A stretch of DNA of 64,000 bases from Helicoverpa zea (GCF_022581195.2 NC_061480.1:4736892-4800891); one strand, 5' to 3'; shown: positions 10,015-22,554, numbered from the stretch's first letter. A program made the numbers and translations. Notes: generated from the letters alone by a model not told the origin.

Positions 10015-12010
10015 ACATATTTTATTAATTTTTAATTATGAATAAGATAGGTACCCGCTATAGGAATAGACTGGAGCCACTAGCCAGTAACGTCAATTTG
10101 TTAATGAAAGTAAAAAAATGCAAGGTAAGATGCAATCATTTTATCGTGGGAAAATTATATTTCATTATTTGTTGTTTTTTTTTTTTTTTTTTTAACATTT
10201 CCAATTATTCAAAGAATTACATACCGACCAGTTTTATTTATTTATTGACCTAGCAGAATAAAACATAGTTCTTATATTTTTATTTTTGTTATCATAGTCC
10301 TTTATTTTCTTCCACGCAAAGGAAGAAAAAGCTTTGTCTATGATCTAGTCAGTCTAAAAGCTCCATGGTTTTCACAATTATTAGCAAGCGAGTAACAACG
10401 TTATTTATGATAGCATTAACCTTTTAACGCTATTATTTAGTTTTCTAACTAAAGAATATTACAAGCATAATGTCAATTTAGAAAAAGGTTTAACAAAAAC
10501 AACAAAAAACATAAATAAAACAATTTATTGGAAAAAAACGAACGCAACAGATACAGGTGTAAAAGAAAAAAAAATGCAAAAAAAAAAACAAAATCAAACA
10601 CAGAGTTACCAACCTTAAAAATAAATAGAAAAAAAATAAATAAGCAAAATCGATTATTGAGTATAAAAATATTAATTTTAATACAATATCAATACTTACT
10701 TTTTGATCACGCAACCACATAAGCAGGACACTATAATTTAGGAAAAAAAAAACACTAGTAAATCTACAAAATGAAATTATTTCAGAGAAAATTGTCATAG
10801 AACGAGTCCCTTAGTCCCTAAATGCTCGCGTCCAATTTCCAAACTACAAATTAACAAATATACGAATGAATAATGACCATTCACATGTTTCTCGCTACAA
10901 TTTTATTCATGATTATAACAGTAAGGCGTATGTTTTTTTTACCGCGGTATTTTCTGTGCGTTTTTTACGGTAAAAATAGATTCGTAACCGGGTTCACGCG
11001 CGTTTGCATCGGCCCGGGATCGGGCGGTTACTGGTTGGGTTGCCTCATACTGCTTTAGTTTTTCCCACCTGGTTAATATTAAATAAAGAGATAACAGTTT
11101 TTTCAAATAATCCTTGTTAAATAAAGGAAAAAAAAACGAATGTGTAAAGAAACCGGGCATTGAATAAATTAATGATTTGAGGAATACCTGTATAAAAAAA
11201 AATATAGTTTAAAAAACTAAAAAAACACGCGTAATGTCATCAGAACTTAGAGAGAGAACTCTTTCATCCTAATCGAAGGCCGGGAAGTGCGTCAAATTAA
11301 GATTCTAAGATTTTCTTACATACATAGTTACAAGTCAAGCTAATATAAGCGTGTTAAAAATTATCATACTCTGTCTTGTAATTCTGAATAAACTAAGTTA
11401 TCATTGTACATACAACAAGAATAGCTTGATCTAGAGCGTTTTTTGTTGATATCTTGGTATATAGGAAAGCTCGATTTTAATTTTATTTAACACCAAAACA
11501 ACATTGAGCAAAATCAGCTAATAACTTGTTTGTTGTTCTACTTCGTAAGATTTCATCTATGTTACGAATTAATTGTAATTTTTCACACTAATATATTTCA
11601 TTTTCAGTATTAATCCTGTGCCACCTACAACATAATATCTCCCCGGTTTTAGGGGTAAACTCTCACGCATGGCAACACAGCGACACCTCCTCACCGCCAT
11701 AACGTTATCGATGTCCCACAGATAATACCTCGTCCCTTACAAGGATGAGTTGCGTTTAGTTACTGCTAAAAATAAAAAAAACATATTTCTAAGAAAATAT
11801 ATGCATAGAATAAATATTTGCACATCTATTTAGGTTTTGATACAGTGCACTATATGCATATCTATTTGTAACATATTTTGTGCCTGTATTAAACGATTTG
11901 ACTCGAAAGAGGTTTATTTCTTCAAAGGATCCATAGAAAGTGATGATTAGCTTATTGTGATCGCATATAAATTCATTATAATTATTTTCTTCATAATTAT
12001 GTAATTTGAA
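10015..12010. other. AT-rich intergenic stretch
   Basis: No gene is supported. There is a T-run near 10174-10193 and low-complexity A-rich sequence at 10490-10780 whose frames are compositional artefacts. 11220-11360 is a dispersed repeat shared with 16660-16805 and 43900-44035 (GTCAAATTAAGAT and TACAAGT blocks). Confidence 0.5.
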
Positions 12011-12012
12011 CA

Positions 12013-12210
12013 TCTTCGGCAGTCGTTACGGGTAGTCAGAAGCCAGTAAGTCTGACACCAGTCTTACCAAGAGGTATTGGTTTGCTCGTGTAATTGGGTT
12101 GAGGAGGTCAGATAAGCAGTCGCTCCTTGTCGCACACTGGTACTCAGCTGCATCCGGTTAGACTGGAAGCCGACCCCAACGTTGTTAGGAAAAGGCTAAG
12201 CAGATGATGG
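12013..12210 (+). repeat. SINE-2 fragment
   Basis: It runs from CATCTTCGGCAGTCGTTACG to AAAAGGCTAAGCAGATGATG. The head is missing and the 3' GAT tail is present. Confidence 0.8.
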
Positions 12211-12289
12211 GCAGTGCTTGTATAGGTTTAAGTAAAATAAATGATTTAACGTTTGACTTCGAATTCTACTTTCCAAAAGGTAGATAGTT

Positions 12290-12655
12290 ATTTTGGACTG
12301 CCTCGTTGGTCTAGTCGTCGCAACCGCGGCTGCTGTGCCTGAGGTCTCGGGTTCGATTTCCGGGTTGGACCGAAATCGCTTTTTGGATTTTCTAAGACTC
12401 TCATAAAGCAGCCCCTGTAGTCCGGAAGTTGGTGATTGATACACCCGTGCATCGGAGAGCACGTTAATTTCGGTCCTGCGCCTGATCTCTCTCAGGTGTC
12501 GGATTGCCGTCCATCGCGCTATGAGAGTGAAGGAATAGTGAGTGCACCTGTGTCCAAGCAAATGTGCGTGCACTGTAATATGTCTTGCGCAGCTGGCTGA
12601 TCTCCATGTATGAGAAAAGCCGCCGTGGTCGAAATCGGCTGTGGACGCCATGATA
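12290..12655 (+). repeat. SINE-1, near full length with tRNA-like head
   Basis: The head has a pol III A-box-like TTGGTCTAGTCG at about 12305 and a B-box GGTTCGATTTCC at about 12350, so this is a tRNA-derived SINE rather than a tRNA gene; it does not fold as a complete cloverleaf. The body continues through CACCCGTGCATCGGAGAG and GATTGCCGTCC to GAAATCGGCTGTGGACG. It is the reference copy for the fragments at 543, 7098, 17222, 40160, 43240 and 45374. Confidence 0.8.
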
Positions 12656-14301
12656 TTTTAAGCCTTATTATTTGGAGTTATTTTTAGCTATAGTTCTAGA
12701 CCTGTTTCTATGCGACGCGAAGACAGGATTAGAAAAACAAAACGCATTATTATAATGAAAAAATAATTTTTATTTTAAACAATAATTAATTAAATTAGGA
12801 ATGTGGAAGATCCTATTTGTAAGAATCAGGGGTCACGATTGGATTTCCTGAGGGAAGAAAAATATCTTGAATTACACCAATGTTTTACCACTTTTACAAA
12901 TAAATGGCACCCAACGTGGGACAATAAAAATTGGCATGATGAACGAAAAAAAGTAATTAGTCCGTCTTTTAGATAACCCTAAAATAATGGACACGTATTT
13001 TTTCTTTTCTCTCACAATTTTGTGTTACGTCACATATGAGTAGTTTTACATAGACGTGACGTCACGAGCCACTCTCAACCTTTGTTGCGTTATATCTTAG
13101 TACAGTACACTGCACATCAGTGGTAACTGTCATGCACCTTAACTCAATAGCAATAAGTACGATTTTCCTATAAAACTGTTACCACTGACCTGAAGTTGAC
13201 TGTAAGTATTAAATTATTTGTTAAAATAAAAAATATGGGTCCAATATTTTTTGCAAATCTAAAAGACGGACTAGTTAGAACCATTATTTTTTCACCCTGT
13301 CATCATGATTATTTAATTGAAAAAATCTTTAAATAATTACTTAATAAAGCACACTAAACATATACTTATTTACATTATATAATAATAGACATGGAACGGC
13401 CGAACCAATTTTGATGCAATATTTTTGAGACTCGTATGAAAGGGGGACTTAAATGAAAGTCTTGGTTACATTTTAATACTTGTATTTGAAAAGGTGGAAA
13501 AAACATTAACAGTATAGAACCGGTTCCTCGTACCATACAGACAGACATGTGTTGCTGGGGAGTTTGTTCCACCACTTCTTCTTCCCAGCAAAAACACATA
13601 GGAAGTGGTGAAGGGCGGGCGTTTTGGGGGCTGTCTTTTGTAAACGTAACATTCTTATAGTGCTGATTTTCAGCTTACTTTTAATAAATTAAATAAAAAT
13701 TTGAAAAAAAAGAAGACAAAATTTTAAACCAATTATTATTTATTTCGTTTGAAATAACCATTACAACACGTAACAAAATTAGCATTAAAGTATAATAAAG
13801 ATTTTTTAAATAAAATCGTTGCCTATTTACAATATGTGTATGATTTACTAGCCGTTTTCCCGCGGTTTCACCCGCGTCCCGTGGGAACTACTGCCCGTAC
13901 CGGGATAAAATACAGCCTATGTTACTCAGAAATAGACTAGCTTAAAACAATGAAAGAACACTTCAATTCGGTTCAATAGTTTCGGAGCCTTCAGGCAATT
14001 TTCTTTTTATTATTTTAGTATAGATAATTTAAAAATGAGGTTTTAAGCCATTTTAGCCCATCATAATATAATGTATGGCAAAGTGAAAAGTATATTACAA
14101 TCGGCTGGAACTTCAGAGCAAATGACAAAAATCGCATCAAAATCTATTCAGCCGTTTACAAACACACTTAAATATATTACTCATACGTATATCCCAGCCA
14201 GGTGCGTCAGGATCCATTAATGTCTTGTATTATTTTATTGAATTAGGTTCCATTTAATTATTTCCATGGTAAATATGTATAAAAAAAATTTATATCCGAC
14301 T
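12656..14301. other. Intergenic DNA with two repeat scraps
   Basis: 13010-13100 shares an inverted TGACGTCACG-containing block with 45290-45350. 13850-14000 is the RTE-like tail repeat in inverse orientation. No exon or gene is supported elsewhere. Confidence 0.5.
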
Positions 14302-14441
14302 ATAATCATCGGCACGGATATTGAGCCCTGACGTTCACCTGCGCAGAAGCGATTTATTGGTTTATTGCCTTATGTGAACAGTGCGCAAAGCGATCCCCAC
14401 TCTTCCGCCGAGAGCTCATTATCCGTGCCGATAACTATACC
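14302..14441. mobile_element. MITE-A copy 2, internally deleted
   Basis: It keeps both ATCATCGGCACG-type ends but only about 140 bp, with the centre shortened relative to copies at 178 and 15856. Confidence 0.75.
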
Positions 14442-14587
14442 AGTTGAAATATTCACCTCAATGAGAGGTTTTCTTTTTGAGAATTAAAAAAAAAATAGTT
14501 CCCAAGAAAGTGATAGATGGCGATAAAATAAACTTTGCGCCGAGACCTTTACGTGGCTTGGTTCAAGAAAGTCAGACCTCTGAACGA

Positions 14588-15215
14588 ATTTAAATAAAAC
14601 CACTTTTGCAGATTTTATCGCGGTTCTATTAAAATTATTTAATCCCGACGTTCTTCTTCTTTCGTGTCGATGATATGTCTTATAAAGTCAAAGTCAAAGT
14701 CAAAGTCAAATCATTTATTTCACTTAGGCTTTCACAAGCACTTATGAACGTCAAAAAATATAAATAAAGTTGATTCTAGTTGCCCATTCCAAAAGTAGCT
14801 TCCTATGGAGAAGAACGGGCAAGAAACTCCATGGTTACTCTTTTTAAAAATAATAGGTATTACAGTTTGTATGTATTGATACATACTATAATAACATGCG
14901 AAGATCATGTAGAATCACAATAGACAAAGAATATGAGAATAAATAATAATAAAAAAAGGTTAAAATGCTACATGGTGTTCACATTTACAAATCAGTATAG
15001 TGAGACTACACTTTGTCAGCCCAATATACCGCCACAGCGAGAGCACGGCCGGATGCGCTCATTAAGTCCTCCCACGAGCAAGTTTCAGGGCACAGTGGAC
15101 ATGATATTAGGTGGGACGAATCCCGACGTTTCGGATCCTTTACAGCATCCATGGTCACGGGCAGACAGACTATATCCGCGATAAAATAAATAAAAGTAGT
15201 TTTATTTAAATGTCT
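14588..15215. mobile_element. DNA element with 35-bp inverted ends
   Basis: The ends ATTTAAATAAAACCACTTTT and AGTAGTTTTATTTAAAT are inverted copies that continue into GATTTTATCGCGG. The interior contains a TCAAAG microsatellite near 14690, a LINE-tail fragment (14700-14860) and a block with CCCGACGTTTCGGATCC near 15120. No transposase is seen. 15216-15439 shows nothing. Confidence 0.6.
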
Positions 15216-15439
15216 TATATTCGCGTAAGTGTCAGAATTGTGAACGAATTGATTTCAAAATCTCAGATAATATTCTGACTGACTTCTCCTCTCTCTGTAT
15301 GAAATTTTTCCCTATTTTCAATTATTTTAATTGTTGATGACAAGTACGTTTCGTTATACGATCTCAATATTATATGACATTCATATGAAGCTCCGTTATT
15401 TTCAGTAACGTATCAAGATCAGCGCCATCTATACATCAG

Positions 15440-15696
15440 CTAGGAAAATAACAGGAGCAAGGATTTTAACAAATTATGTTAATAGTCGGCCATATTGCTC
15501 GCAGAGCAGATGGCTGATAGACCACGGACTAGCAAGCGCAGCGTAGGACGTCCACCAACAAGGTGGACAGACGGCCTTATAAAGGTCGCCGTCGACGCTG
15601 GATGCAGGTCGCCTCCTACAGGTATCTGTGGAGATCTAAGGGGGAGGCCTATGTTCTGCAGTGGACGTCCTATGGCTGAGATGATGATGATGATGT
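15440..15696 (+). pseudogene. LINE C-terminal fragment with GAT tail
   Basis: The frame at 15495-15698 encodes SVGRPPTRWTDGLIKVA, the basic (R)GRPPTRW block found at the C-terminus of many RTE-like reverse transcriptases. It then runs into the 3' sequence CAGTGGACGTCCTATGG and a GAT repeat. Everything upstream is lost. Confidence 0.7.
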
Positions 15697-15855
15697 AAAG
15701 AGTACTCTTTTGACCCATTCAATACCAAGAGTGTTGCGGTTCGTAGGCAGCTAAATCATGACTTTTCAAAATGTAACTTAGTAATCACTAATTTTAACAT
15801 CTCATAGATCAGCTGATTAGCTATTGTTATTCTATTGCTGTCCATGAAAACCTTT

Positions 15856-16073
15856 ATAATCATCGGCACGAATCTTGAGCTCTGACCTTCACCTGCGCAG
15901 AAGTAATTTATTGGGTCCCTTTTGTGGTATGAAGTGAGGCGCGGGGGCGGGCTAAAGCGGTGATTGGCCCGCAGTGCATCGCGTCATAGCCGTCACTCGG
16001 GATTGGTTCTTTGCTAATAAATCACTTCTGCGCAGATGAAGGTCAGCGCTGAAGATTCGTGCCGATAACTATA
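15856..16073. mobile_element. MITE-A copy 3
   Basis: Complete copy: TATAATCATCGGCACG at the left and CGTGCCGATAACTATA at the right, with the same GC-rich centre as 178-391. Confidence 0.8.
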
Positions 16074-16304
16074 ACTTGCTTTTTTTCTGTCTTAAACATT
16101 GTTTTGTATAGCCGTTCGATTTCCAATAAATAAAAAATAAAAAGAAAATACCCCATCAATGGAACCCGACGCCACATTAAAAAAAAAATGTGGGGAAAAA
16201 CAATAATTTACACTGGCAACATTCACTTGACGTTCACACAGTCACTTGAAACACTATATAAGTATATAATAATATGTATGTTGTACATATTAATCGCACT
16301 AACA

Positions 16305-19300
16305 TCATACCATGTTGCGGCCATTGTCGCCGGCTATTCTATCCACAATCTGAAAAAAAAAAATACACAGTTTACTAAAAAAAACCCGCCAAGTGCGAGT
16401 CGGACACGCGTACAAAGGGTTTACCATTATTTAGAAAATGAGCAAAAAAATCACATTTGTTGTATGGGAGCCCAAAATATGTATTTAATTCTAGTTTTCA
16501 GTATTTGTTGTTATAGCGGCGGCAGAAATACATCATCTGTGAAAATTTCAACCCTCTAACTATCAAGGTTCATGAGATTCAGCCTGGTGACAGACGGACG
16601 GACGGACAGAGGAGCGAAAACAATAGGGTCCCGTTTTACCCATTGGGTGCGGAACCCTAAAAAACACGCTAGTCATGTATTGTCATCAGTACTCAGAGCG
16701 TGTTCAAAATTTCATCGTAATCGAAGACCGGAAAGTGGGTCAAATTAAGATTCTAAGATTTTTTTACATACATAGTTACAAGTGAAGCTAATATAAGCGT
16801 GTTAGTAAAAAAGAAAATAAACATTTACACCTCATTTAGACAGATCCAATTATATAGACGCCAACAGGAGCCTGAATCTGCTAAGTTAATATGTCAAAAT
16901 TGAATAGAAATTGAATCGCAATAGCAGGTTTAACCATATCGGGCATTCTGCAACTAATATAAGACCAATCGTATTCAAACGAAATTCGATTGATTCGCGA
17001 TTGGTCTGCCATTTCGTCTATACGGTAGTCTGCTCTACAATCATATTGCAATCGTAAATCATTTGCAGACAATATGATTAATTATTAATTATCCAATCAC
17101 AGACAAGGATGAAACGTTTATTTAAAATAAAAAATAGTGGAATGCCATATACGCTTCAATCGTAATTGAGTCGTGATTGGATCTCAGTTGGATATCAATC
17201 GTATGTCAAAGCGATTTCGGGAATCGAGCCCGAGACCTTAGTAATAGCAGTAGCGCTTGCGACCACTAGACCAATGAGGCAGGGAATCGGTTGTACTCAC
17301 CCCTCGTATAATAGGTAGGCTGAGCAGAGATCCTAGCACAGGTACCATTCTTAGGAAATTCACAGCTGCAGGCAGGAAACCTCTGTAAAAATAAATAAAT
17401 TATTATTATTCGTTGTGATGGCCTAGTAGGTAAAGCAATAAGTCTAGATCGGGCCAGCACCAATGCAACTTTTCTAACTACTTTCTAAGTATATCTTGGA
17501 CACCAATAGCTGATAAAAAGGTGAAGGAAAACATCTCTAGGAAACCTGGACTTTAAAGTCTGAAATCACCAACCCGCATTGAGCAAGAATGGTGATTAAT
17601 GCTCAATCCTTCTCCGTGTGAGAGGAGGGCGCAGCCCAGCAGTGGGACGATAAAAAGACCACCTGCCCTTATCCCAATTTTTGTTTGGGGTCGGCGCAGC
17701 ATGTTTTCTTCTTCCATACTCTTCTATCTGCCGATTCGAAACTTCCACAAAGCTGGTTGTTGATTACTACCAATTTCCAGGCGTCTGGCTGCTTTGTGAA
17801 AGTTTCGAAAACCCACAAAACGATTTTAGCACGATCCGGGAATCGAATCCGAGATCTCGTGCTCAGCAATTATAATTATTATATTTAAGTTATTGATATA
17901 AAGTATGTATTAGTGTATGATATAATTTTATAAATATTTATTTATAACGTTATATTATCATATTTACATATTGTTTTTTTTCTATGGGCCTTAAGATGCC
18001 TGATACAAATAAATAAATAATATAATTACGGATGAATATCTCACCTGAATAGTAGTAGGAAGCCATATATTTCAGCGATCATACCGATCATAGGCCATCC
18101 CAATAGGACAACAGTTATGCCACCAAAGAAAGCCACCGAGGCCTTTACCTTATGTCTTTGGAAGAAGAAGAAGAATGTCCTCTGGAGCCCTATGACACAC
18201 GCCAGACCACTGATAAAGAGAATCTGGAATTTTAAGAAGTGCAATTCAGGACAAATAATTTCATTTTTGAAGGCAAAGTCAAATATACAGTGTGTGTCAT
18301 ACCTAATTACATGAAATTAAATACGTTAATATACTGGTTCATATATGTCGATTAGCACAAAGAAAAAAAAATACGTATATATAAAAAAATCGGCCAAATG
18401 AAAGTCGGACTCGCGCACGAAGGGTTCCGTACCAGAGCAAACTTGAGCAAAAAACTCAAGTTTGTTGTATGGGAGACCCCCAAAATACTTATTTTATTCT
18501 AGTTTTCAGTATTTGTTGTTATAGCGGCAACAGAAATACATCATCTGTGATACAGCTTGGTGACAGATGGACGGATGGATGGACAGTGGAGCGAAAATAA
18601 ATGAAATAATGATTTGACTTTTGACTTTGGAATATAAAACTGTTTTAATATTTGATGAAGATTAAATATTTTCTTTGGATTATTAAGATAATACTTACAT
18701 TTCCTATAGCTAACAAGCCTTTATCAAACAGAAGTAGCACGCCAAGGAATAGGAATGTCATACCAAACCCTGCCAGGCCAACGCCTATCTCTGAAATTAC
18801 AAAAAAAAAACATCTTTTAACAATGATAAAGTTACGGGTAGTCAGAAGCCAGCAAGTCTGACTACCAGTCTTACTAAGGAGTATTGGGTTGCCCGGGTAA
18901 CTGGGTTGAAGACAGATAGCAATCAGATAACTGAATGCAGCTGAGTAACAGTGTGCCACAAGGAGCGACTGCCTATCTGACCTCCTCAACCCATGCAATG
19001 CAACTTTTCAAGTTTGTATGTATTTTCTAAGTGTATCTTAGATACCAATGACTGTGTTTGGATGGCACGTTAAACTGTAGGTCCCGGCTGTCATTGAACA
19101 TCTCTGGCAGTCATTATGAGTAGTCAGAAGCCAGTAAGTCTGACACCAGTCTAACCAAGGGGTATTGGGTTGCCCGGTTATTGGGTTGGGGAGGTCAGAT
19201 AGGCAGTCGCTCCTTGTAAAGCACTGGTACTCAGCTGCACCCGGTTAGACTGGAAGCCGACCCGAACATGGTTGGGAAAAAGGCTCGGAGGATGATAATA

Positions 19301-19801
19301 TAGTATACATAACTGTCCTGCTGGAAGAGATTTCTTATGAAATAAGCTGCTTATGTCCTACTTGTTCCATTTTACTTCTCGTCCGTGTTCTGTGTACATA
19401 AACTGTTAAATAAATAAATAAAGCTGAACAGTTATTTTGTACATGCTAATCTCAGGAATTATTGGACAGATTTGAAAAATTATTTTAATGTTAGATGGCT
19501 CATTTGTCGATGAAGGCTGTAGGTTGCTATTAATCTAGGTGTACAGTCCTAAGACGACCCACTGACTAAAGTGCTATATATTAGGGATTGTCTCACTTTC
19601 AATCTCAATTGTATACTAAAATAATGATACAATATTAGAGGAATTGTTAAAAAAACGTAGATAATCATCTCAATAACATCTTTTAAAGTGATTTCATAGA
19701 ATTAAACATTAAAATGTCGAGATATAACGAAAATATTATTAAGGTACAAACTATGACATAAAAGCGAGAGAACTTACTCTGTGTATCTGAGATCTCGATC
19801 A
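16305..19801 (-). CDS. Got1: Golgi transport protein GOT1-type, five exons
   Basis: GOT1 is a small four-pass membrane protein of the ER and Golgi that supports ER-to-Golgi vesicle transport. Coding exons in order: 19777-19801, 18699-18790, 18045-18223, 17301-17382 and 16305-16349. They total 423 nt, giving 140 aa, close to the roughly 138 aa usual for the family. All junctions are GT-AG and keep phase. The start is MIEISDTQ, followed by KIGVGLAGFG; later exons give LLAIGNILFISGLACVIGL, then QRHKVKA, GWPMIGMIAEIYGF, PVLGSLLSLPIIRG and a short C-terminus ending GRNMV. These are conserved GOT1 landmarks and four hydrophobic segments are visible. It has no frame break. Introns hold MITE-B, SINE and other repeats. 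I see no clear poly(A) signal. This is the most ordinary and secure gene here. Confidence 0.95.
16378..16660 (+). repeat. Repeat-C copy (GOT1 intron)
   Basis: It begins near CCAAGTGCGAGTCGGAC and ends TGCGGAACCCT. Better copies have inverted ends AGGGTTCCGTACC and GGTACGGAACCCT around a conserved AGACGGACGGACGGACAGAG. Copies also lie at 18388, 22718, 25883, 28968 and in both foldback arms. Its origin is unclear. Confidence 0.7.
16865..17283. mobile_element. MITE-B copy followed by SINE-1 head
   Basis: 16865-17230 is MITE-B, with CTGAATCTGCTAAGTTAATA at one end and the degenerate inverse near GATTTCGGGAATCGAGCCC. 17222-17283 is the tRNA-like head of SINE-1 in inverse orientation. Both lie in the last GOT1 intron. 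Confidence 0.65.
17405..18025. repeat. SINE-3, SINE-1 fragment and LINE tail in a GOT1 intron
   Basis: 17405-17665 is SINE-3: a SINE-2-like head (GATGGCCTAGTAGG) with a different body (CATTGAGCAAGAATGGTGAT, then CTTCTCCGTGTGAGAGGAGG). 17670-17715 is an RTE scrap. 17735-17870 is SINE-1 in inverse. 17881-18020 ends CTGATACAAATAAATAAATA, a CR1-like LINE 3' end. Confidence 0.65.
18295..18600 (+). repeat. Element E scrap joined to Repeat-C
   Basis: 18295-18385 matches the end of Element E seen at 35640-35720 (GTTAATATACT and ATATGTCGA blocks). 18388-18597 is a partial Repeat-C. Both lie in a GOT1 intron. Confidence 0.6.
18831..19288 (+). repeat. SINE-2 array with internal inversion
   Basis: 18831-18925 is SINE-2 body in plus orientation, 18925-18993 is in minus orientation, and 18993-19288 is plus again to the AGGCTCGGAGGATGAT tail. 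This is a chimera of at least two insertions in the first GOT1 intron. Confidence 0.7.
19316..19545 (+). repeat. LINE 3' tails
   Basis: 19316-19422 is the same LINE 3' end as 8088-8202 (CTGCTGGAAGAGATTTC to TAAATAAATAAATAA). 19425-19545 is the RTE-like tail repeat. Both lie in the first GOT1 intron region or just upstream of its neighbours. 19545-19776 is intron without features. Confidence 0.65.
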
Positions 19802-20049
19802 TTTTGTGCTTTTTAGGTACTTAATTAGTTATTAAAACTATCTTATCACTTCTATTCCGGTTAAAACATATATTTTTCACAAATTCCTAACCTCGCTCCA
19901 CGTCATTTTATCAATTTGTTTCTGTCATGTCATTATGACAGTTGACGTGAGTCATGACAGTGACAGCAAAACGTCTAATATTACCTGTTCAAAATTTCCG
20001 AATTTCCTCTCAATTTTTATTTTTATTCCTTTTTTGTTTTTTTTTTTTT

Positions 20050-20276
20050 TTTTTTAGTTATAAAATTTTATGTATTAAGATAAGAACTTGATCAATAGAT
20101 ATTTACAACACAAAAAGAAAACTATCCTAGTAGAACAATAAAAAAACTAAAATATAATTTTTAATTTTTTTTTTTTAGTTATAAAATTTTATGTATTAAG
20201 ATAAGAACTTGATCAATAGATATTTACAACACAAAAAGAAAACTATCCTAGTAGAACAATAAAAAAACTAAAATAT
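20050..20276. repeat. Tandem duplication, unit about 117 bp
   Basis: Two nearly identical units begin AGTTATAAAATTTTATGTAT after a T-run (about 20056 and 20178) and end AAAAAAACTAAAATATA. The only change I see is in the joining AT-rich sequence. 19802-20049 upstream of GOT1 should hold its promoter, but no clear element is seen. Confidence 0.8.
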
Positions 20277-20284
20277 ATACACTA

Positions 20285-20425
20285 TATCTAAAAGGCGTCA
20301 AAAAATTCATCCCCATCGCTGTCAACTGGGAGCATTACCTCGTTGGATGGCCATGCTGATCCTTTGTCCGAGGTAATAGCCAGCCTTTTGGTCACGAGAA
20401 GCGTCAACCAGCCGCCTAGATTTTT
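20285..20425 (-). pseudogene. Repeat-D coding scrap
   Basis: The inverse strand translates to RLVDASRDQKAGYY, then ISMAIQRGNA. Similar scraps occur at 23213-23350 (+), 30337-30455 (-) and 35493-35610 (+). It is probably the C-terminus of a mobile-element protein that I cannot name. Confidence 0.45.
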
Positions 20426-20639
20426 TGATTAAATTTGTAAATACCTATGTAGAATATATAGGCTATGTGCGTATTAATAGCAAGATGTATGTTTGTTATT
20501 CTTTCACGCAAAAACGGCTGGACCAATTTATTTAAAATTTATTATGTAGGTAGATACATAGGTGATACCCAGGATTAACAATTACTTTTTATCAACACAC
20601 CACGCGGGCGAAGCCGCGATCGGAAGCTAGTGTATAAAT

Positions 20640-21200
20640 AAATCCTAGTTTCTGTGAGGATGATAATACTACCCAATTTTGTAAGGCTAGCTATTTAAAG
20701 GTATTATAAAGCTAGGGTAACTACTTTGATAAGCAATTTGAAAAATGTGTTTACTGGACACGCAACCCGATGTACCTTCATTAATCTAGCCCAGGCTAGG
20801 CCTCAGTACATGTATGTGTTGCGAGACGCCAGTATGTTTGGCGAGAACTATATTTTGTTAAGTAGTTAGCCGGGTAACTGGGTTGAAGAGGGTAGTTCTT
20901 CCAAGACTGGGAGCCTTTTTTTTGAGAGGGGGAAATCCTCATGGACTTCCTCCGCCTGGGGAGAGGCGGAGGGGTGTGCCGGACTCGGGAAAAGGTTAGA
21001 CAGATTTGATACCCATAGGAAGACTGATCGTCATACTTTCTGACTTCAGTCACCTTGTATCAAGTTACGACTGCCGAAGGTACTACTAATGACTATCTTC
21101 AGAGATGTAAAAGTTATTTCACGAGAATTCCAGAAGTCTTGATGCAAGTTCCACCTTCTGAAAATTTTCTGCAATGCGTTGCAAAGCTGCATTCTAGAAT
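20640..21200. other. Intergenic, one LINE-tail-like block
   Basis: 20870-21000 has a T-run with GAGAGGGGGAAATCCTCATG and GGAGAGGCGGAGGG, which resembles a LINE 3' end. The frame across it is not a credible gene. Confidence 0.4.
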
Positions 21201-21208
21201 GTTCATCT

Positions 21209-22530
21209 GGTATTGATCGTGACCTGCGCAGTGCAGTTAGAGCTTTCTAGACCAGACTTCTCTTTGTCTGAGTATCCAGTGCGTCGCCCGAAGTCTGCCG
21301 TGCATCACGTGTGACTCCTTCAAGACTTGCTTCTGTGTTCCGGAGCCCTATCTTATCACGTAGCCTTCAGTTATGCAGGTAAGTGCCTACATATTGCTCG
21401 GGAACCTATTTTAGATATTAAATGATTTGTTTTACAATCGCGGCTTTCAAATCACGTAACGTATAAAAAGAAGGGCGTGGCTGCCAAAGTGTAAATTGAA
21501 TGTCAAGTCACTACTCGCCAGATCTACAGTTCTGTATCAGAGTATTATAGGAGAAGTATCTGTAGGACAACAATTTAGCTCGCCTCAAAGACATATTCCA
21601 AAATGTCTACCAGCTCTCTTTATCTATGTACAAGGGGAAGGACGCCATTTTGTTTTATCATTAGTTTTTGAAATATTTTTCATTTAGGTACACAAAATTT
21701 GGAAAATCTTTTGCAGGTTGCTGGTTGGGGAAGGCATCTTTGAAAACGGCTGATGATTGAAGATGCAGTCTTAAGCAGTGGGCCGTCGAGTCGAGTGATA
21801 GGAGGCATCATGATGGTATGTACAATTGTGGCTAACTATCCTTGTAAGAAAGTTGTCCCAAAATTAATCACTTTCTTTTGTCATGGTAAACCCTAAAGTT
21901 AATGAAAGCAGGGAAGAACATGCTCATTAACAAAATGTTGTTATAATTTCCAGATCTCGCTGTACCAGCTCGCATTCTCTCCACACGTGGCATTGCTCCG
22001 GCACGTGGCACGCGGCGCCACTTGAGCGCGCTGCGACGGGGCGCAAGTGGCGCCACCAACACCTGAAGCGCCAAAGTCAACCTCACCTGCACGCGGCGCG
22101 CCCTGCTCATACCGACGAGGCTCTGACGACTCCCTGCTTCCACAACATGAGGTCGAGGAGATGAGATGGTAGTCTGTTTTACTTCTAAAACAGATGCATC
22201 ATCATCTCTTAATTTAGCCGACTTTTACATGTTGGGGATGTGGGGAAAATATTGTGGCAAGTGTGGATTCAAAAGGAGGGATTCGAAGGTCCAAAAAATT
22301 GTTGGTCCTTTGAATTCCTCCCGTCAAACTTTGGGTCCACACCTGACTGGTTAAGAAATAAAATCATGATAGAAGTATTATTGTCATTAGGCTTAAGGTA
22401 CATTTAGGTAAACTACATTACGTCATAATCGCTCATTCATACTTATCTTACCTATACTTAGACTATTATATTATCATGAAGTAACATTGTTTAGACATCT
22501 TGGAAATCAAGTGCCTAAATAAATATAAAT
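21209..22530 (+). ncRNA. Putative spliced transcript unit, copy 1
   Basis: Three exons can be inferred: about 21209-21378 (donor GCAG|GTAAGT), 21717-21815 (acceptor TTTTGCAG, donor GATG|GTATGT) and from 21954 (acceptor TTTCCAG), ending near an AATAAA at 22516. The first and last exons recur at 61652-61820 and 62408-62610 while the introns do not. The last exon has a 168-bp GC-rich core (21961-22128) almost identical between copies. Only short frames are open: exons two and three join into about 40 codons from MIEDAV to ARGAT. It may be a long noncoding RNA or a pseudogene. The transcript itself is inferred. Confidence 0.4.
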
Positions 22531-22554
22531 TGAAAATAATGAGTTTTATTGAAG

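Noticed and set aside
10490..10798. Phe-rich membrane protein
   Set aside because: Low-complexity A/T runs produce the frame; no supporting structure.
12290..12380. tRNA gene
   Set aside because: A-box and B-box-like motifs are present, but the sequence does not form a full cloverleaf and is followed by a repeated SINE body found many times in the window.
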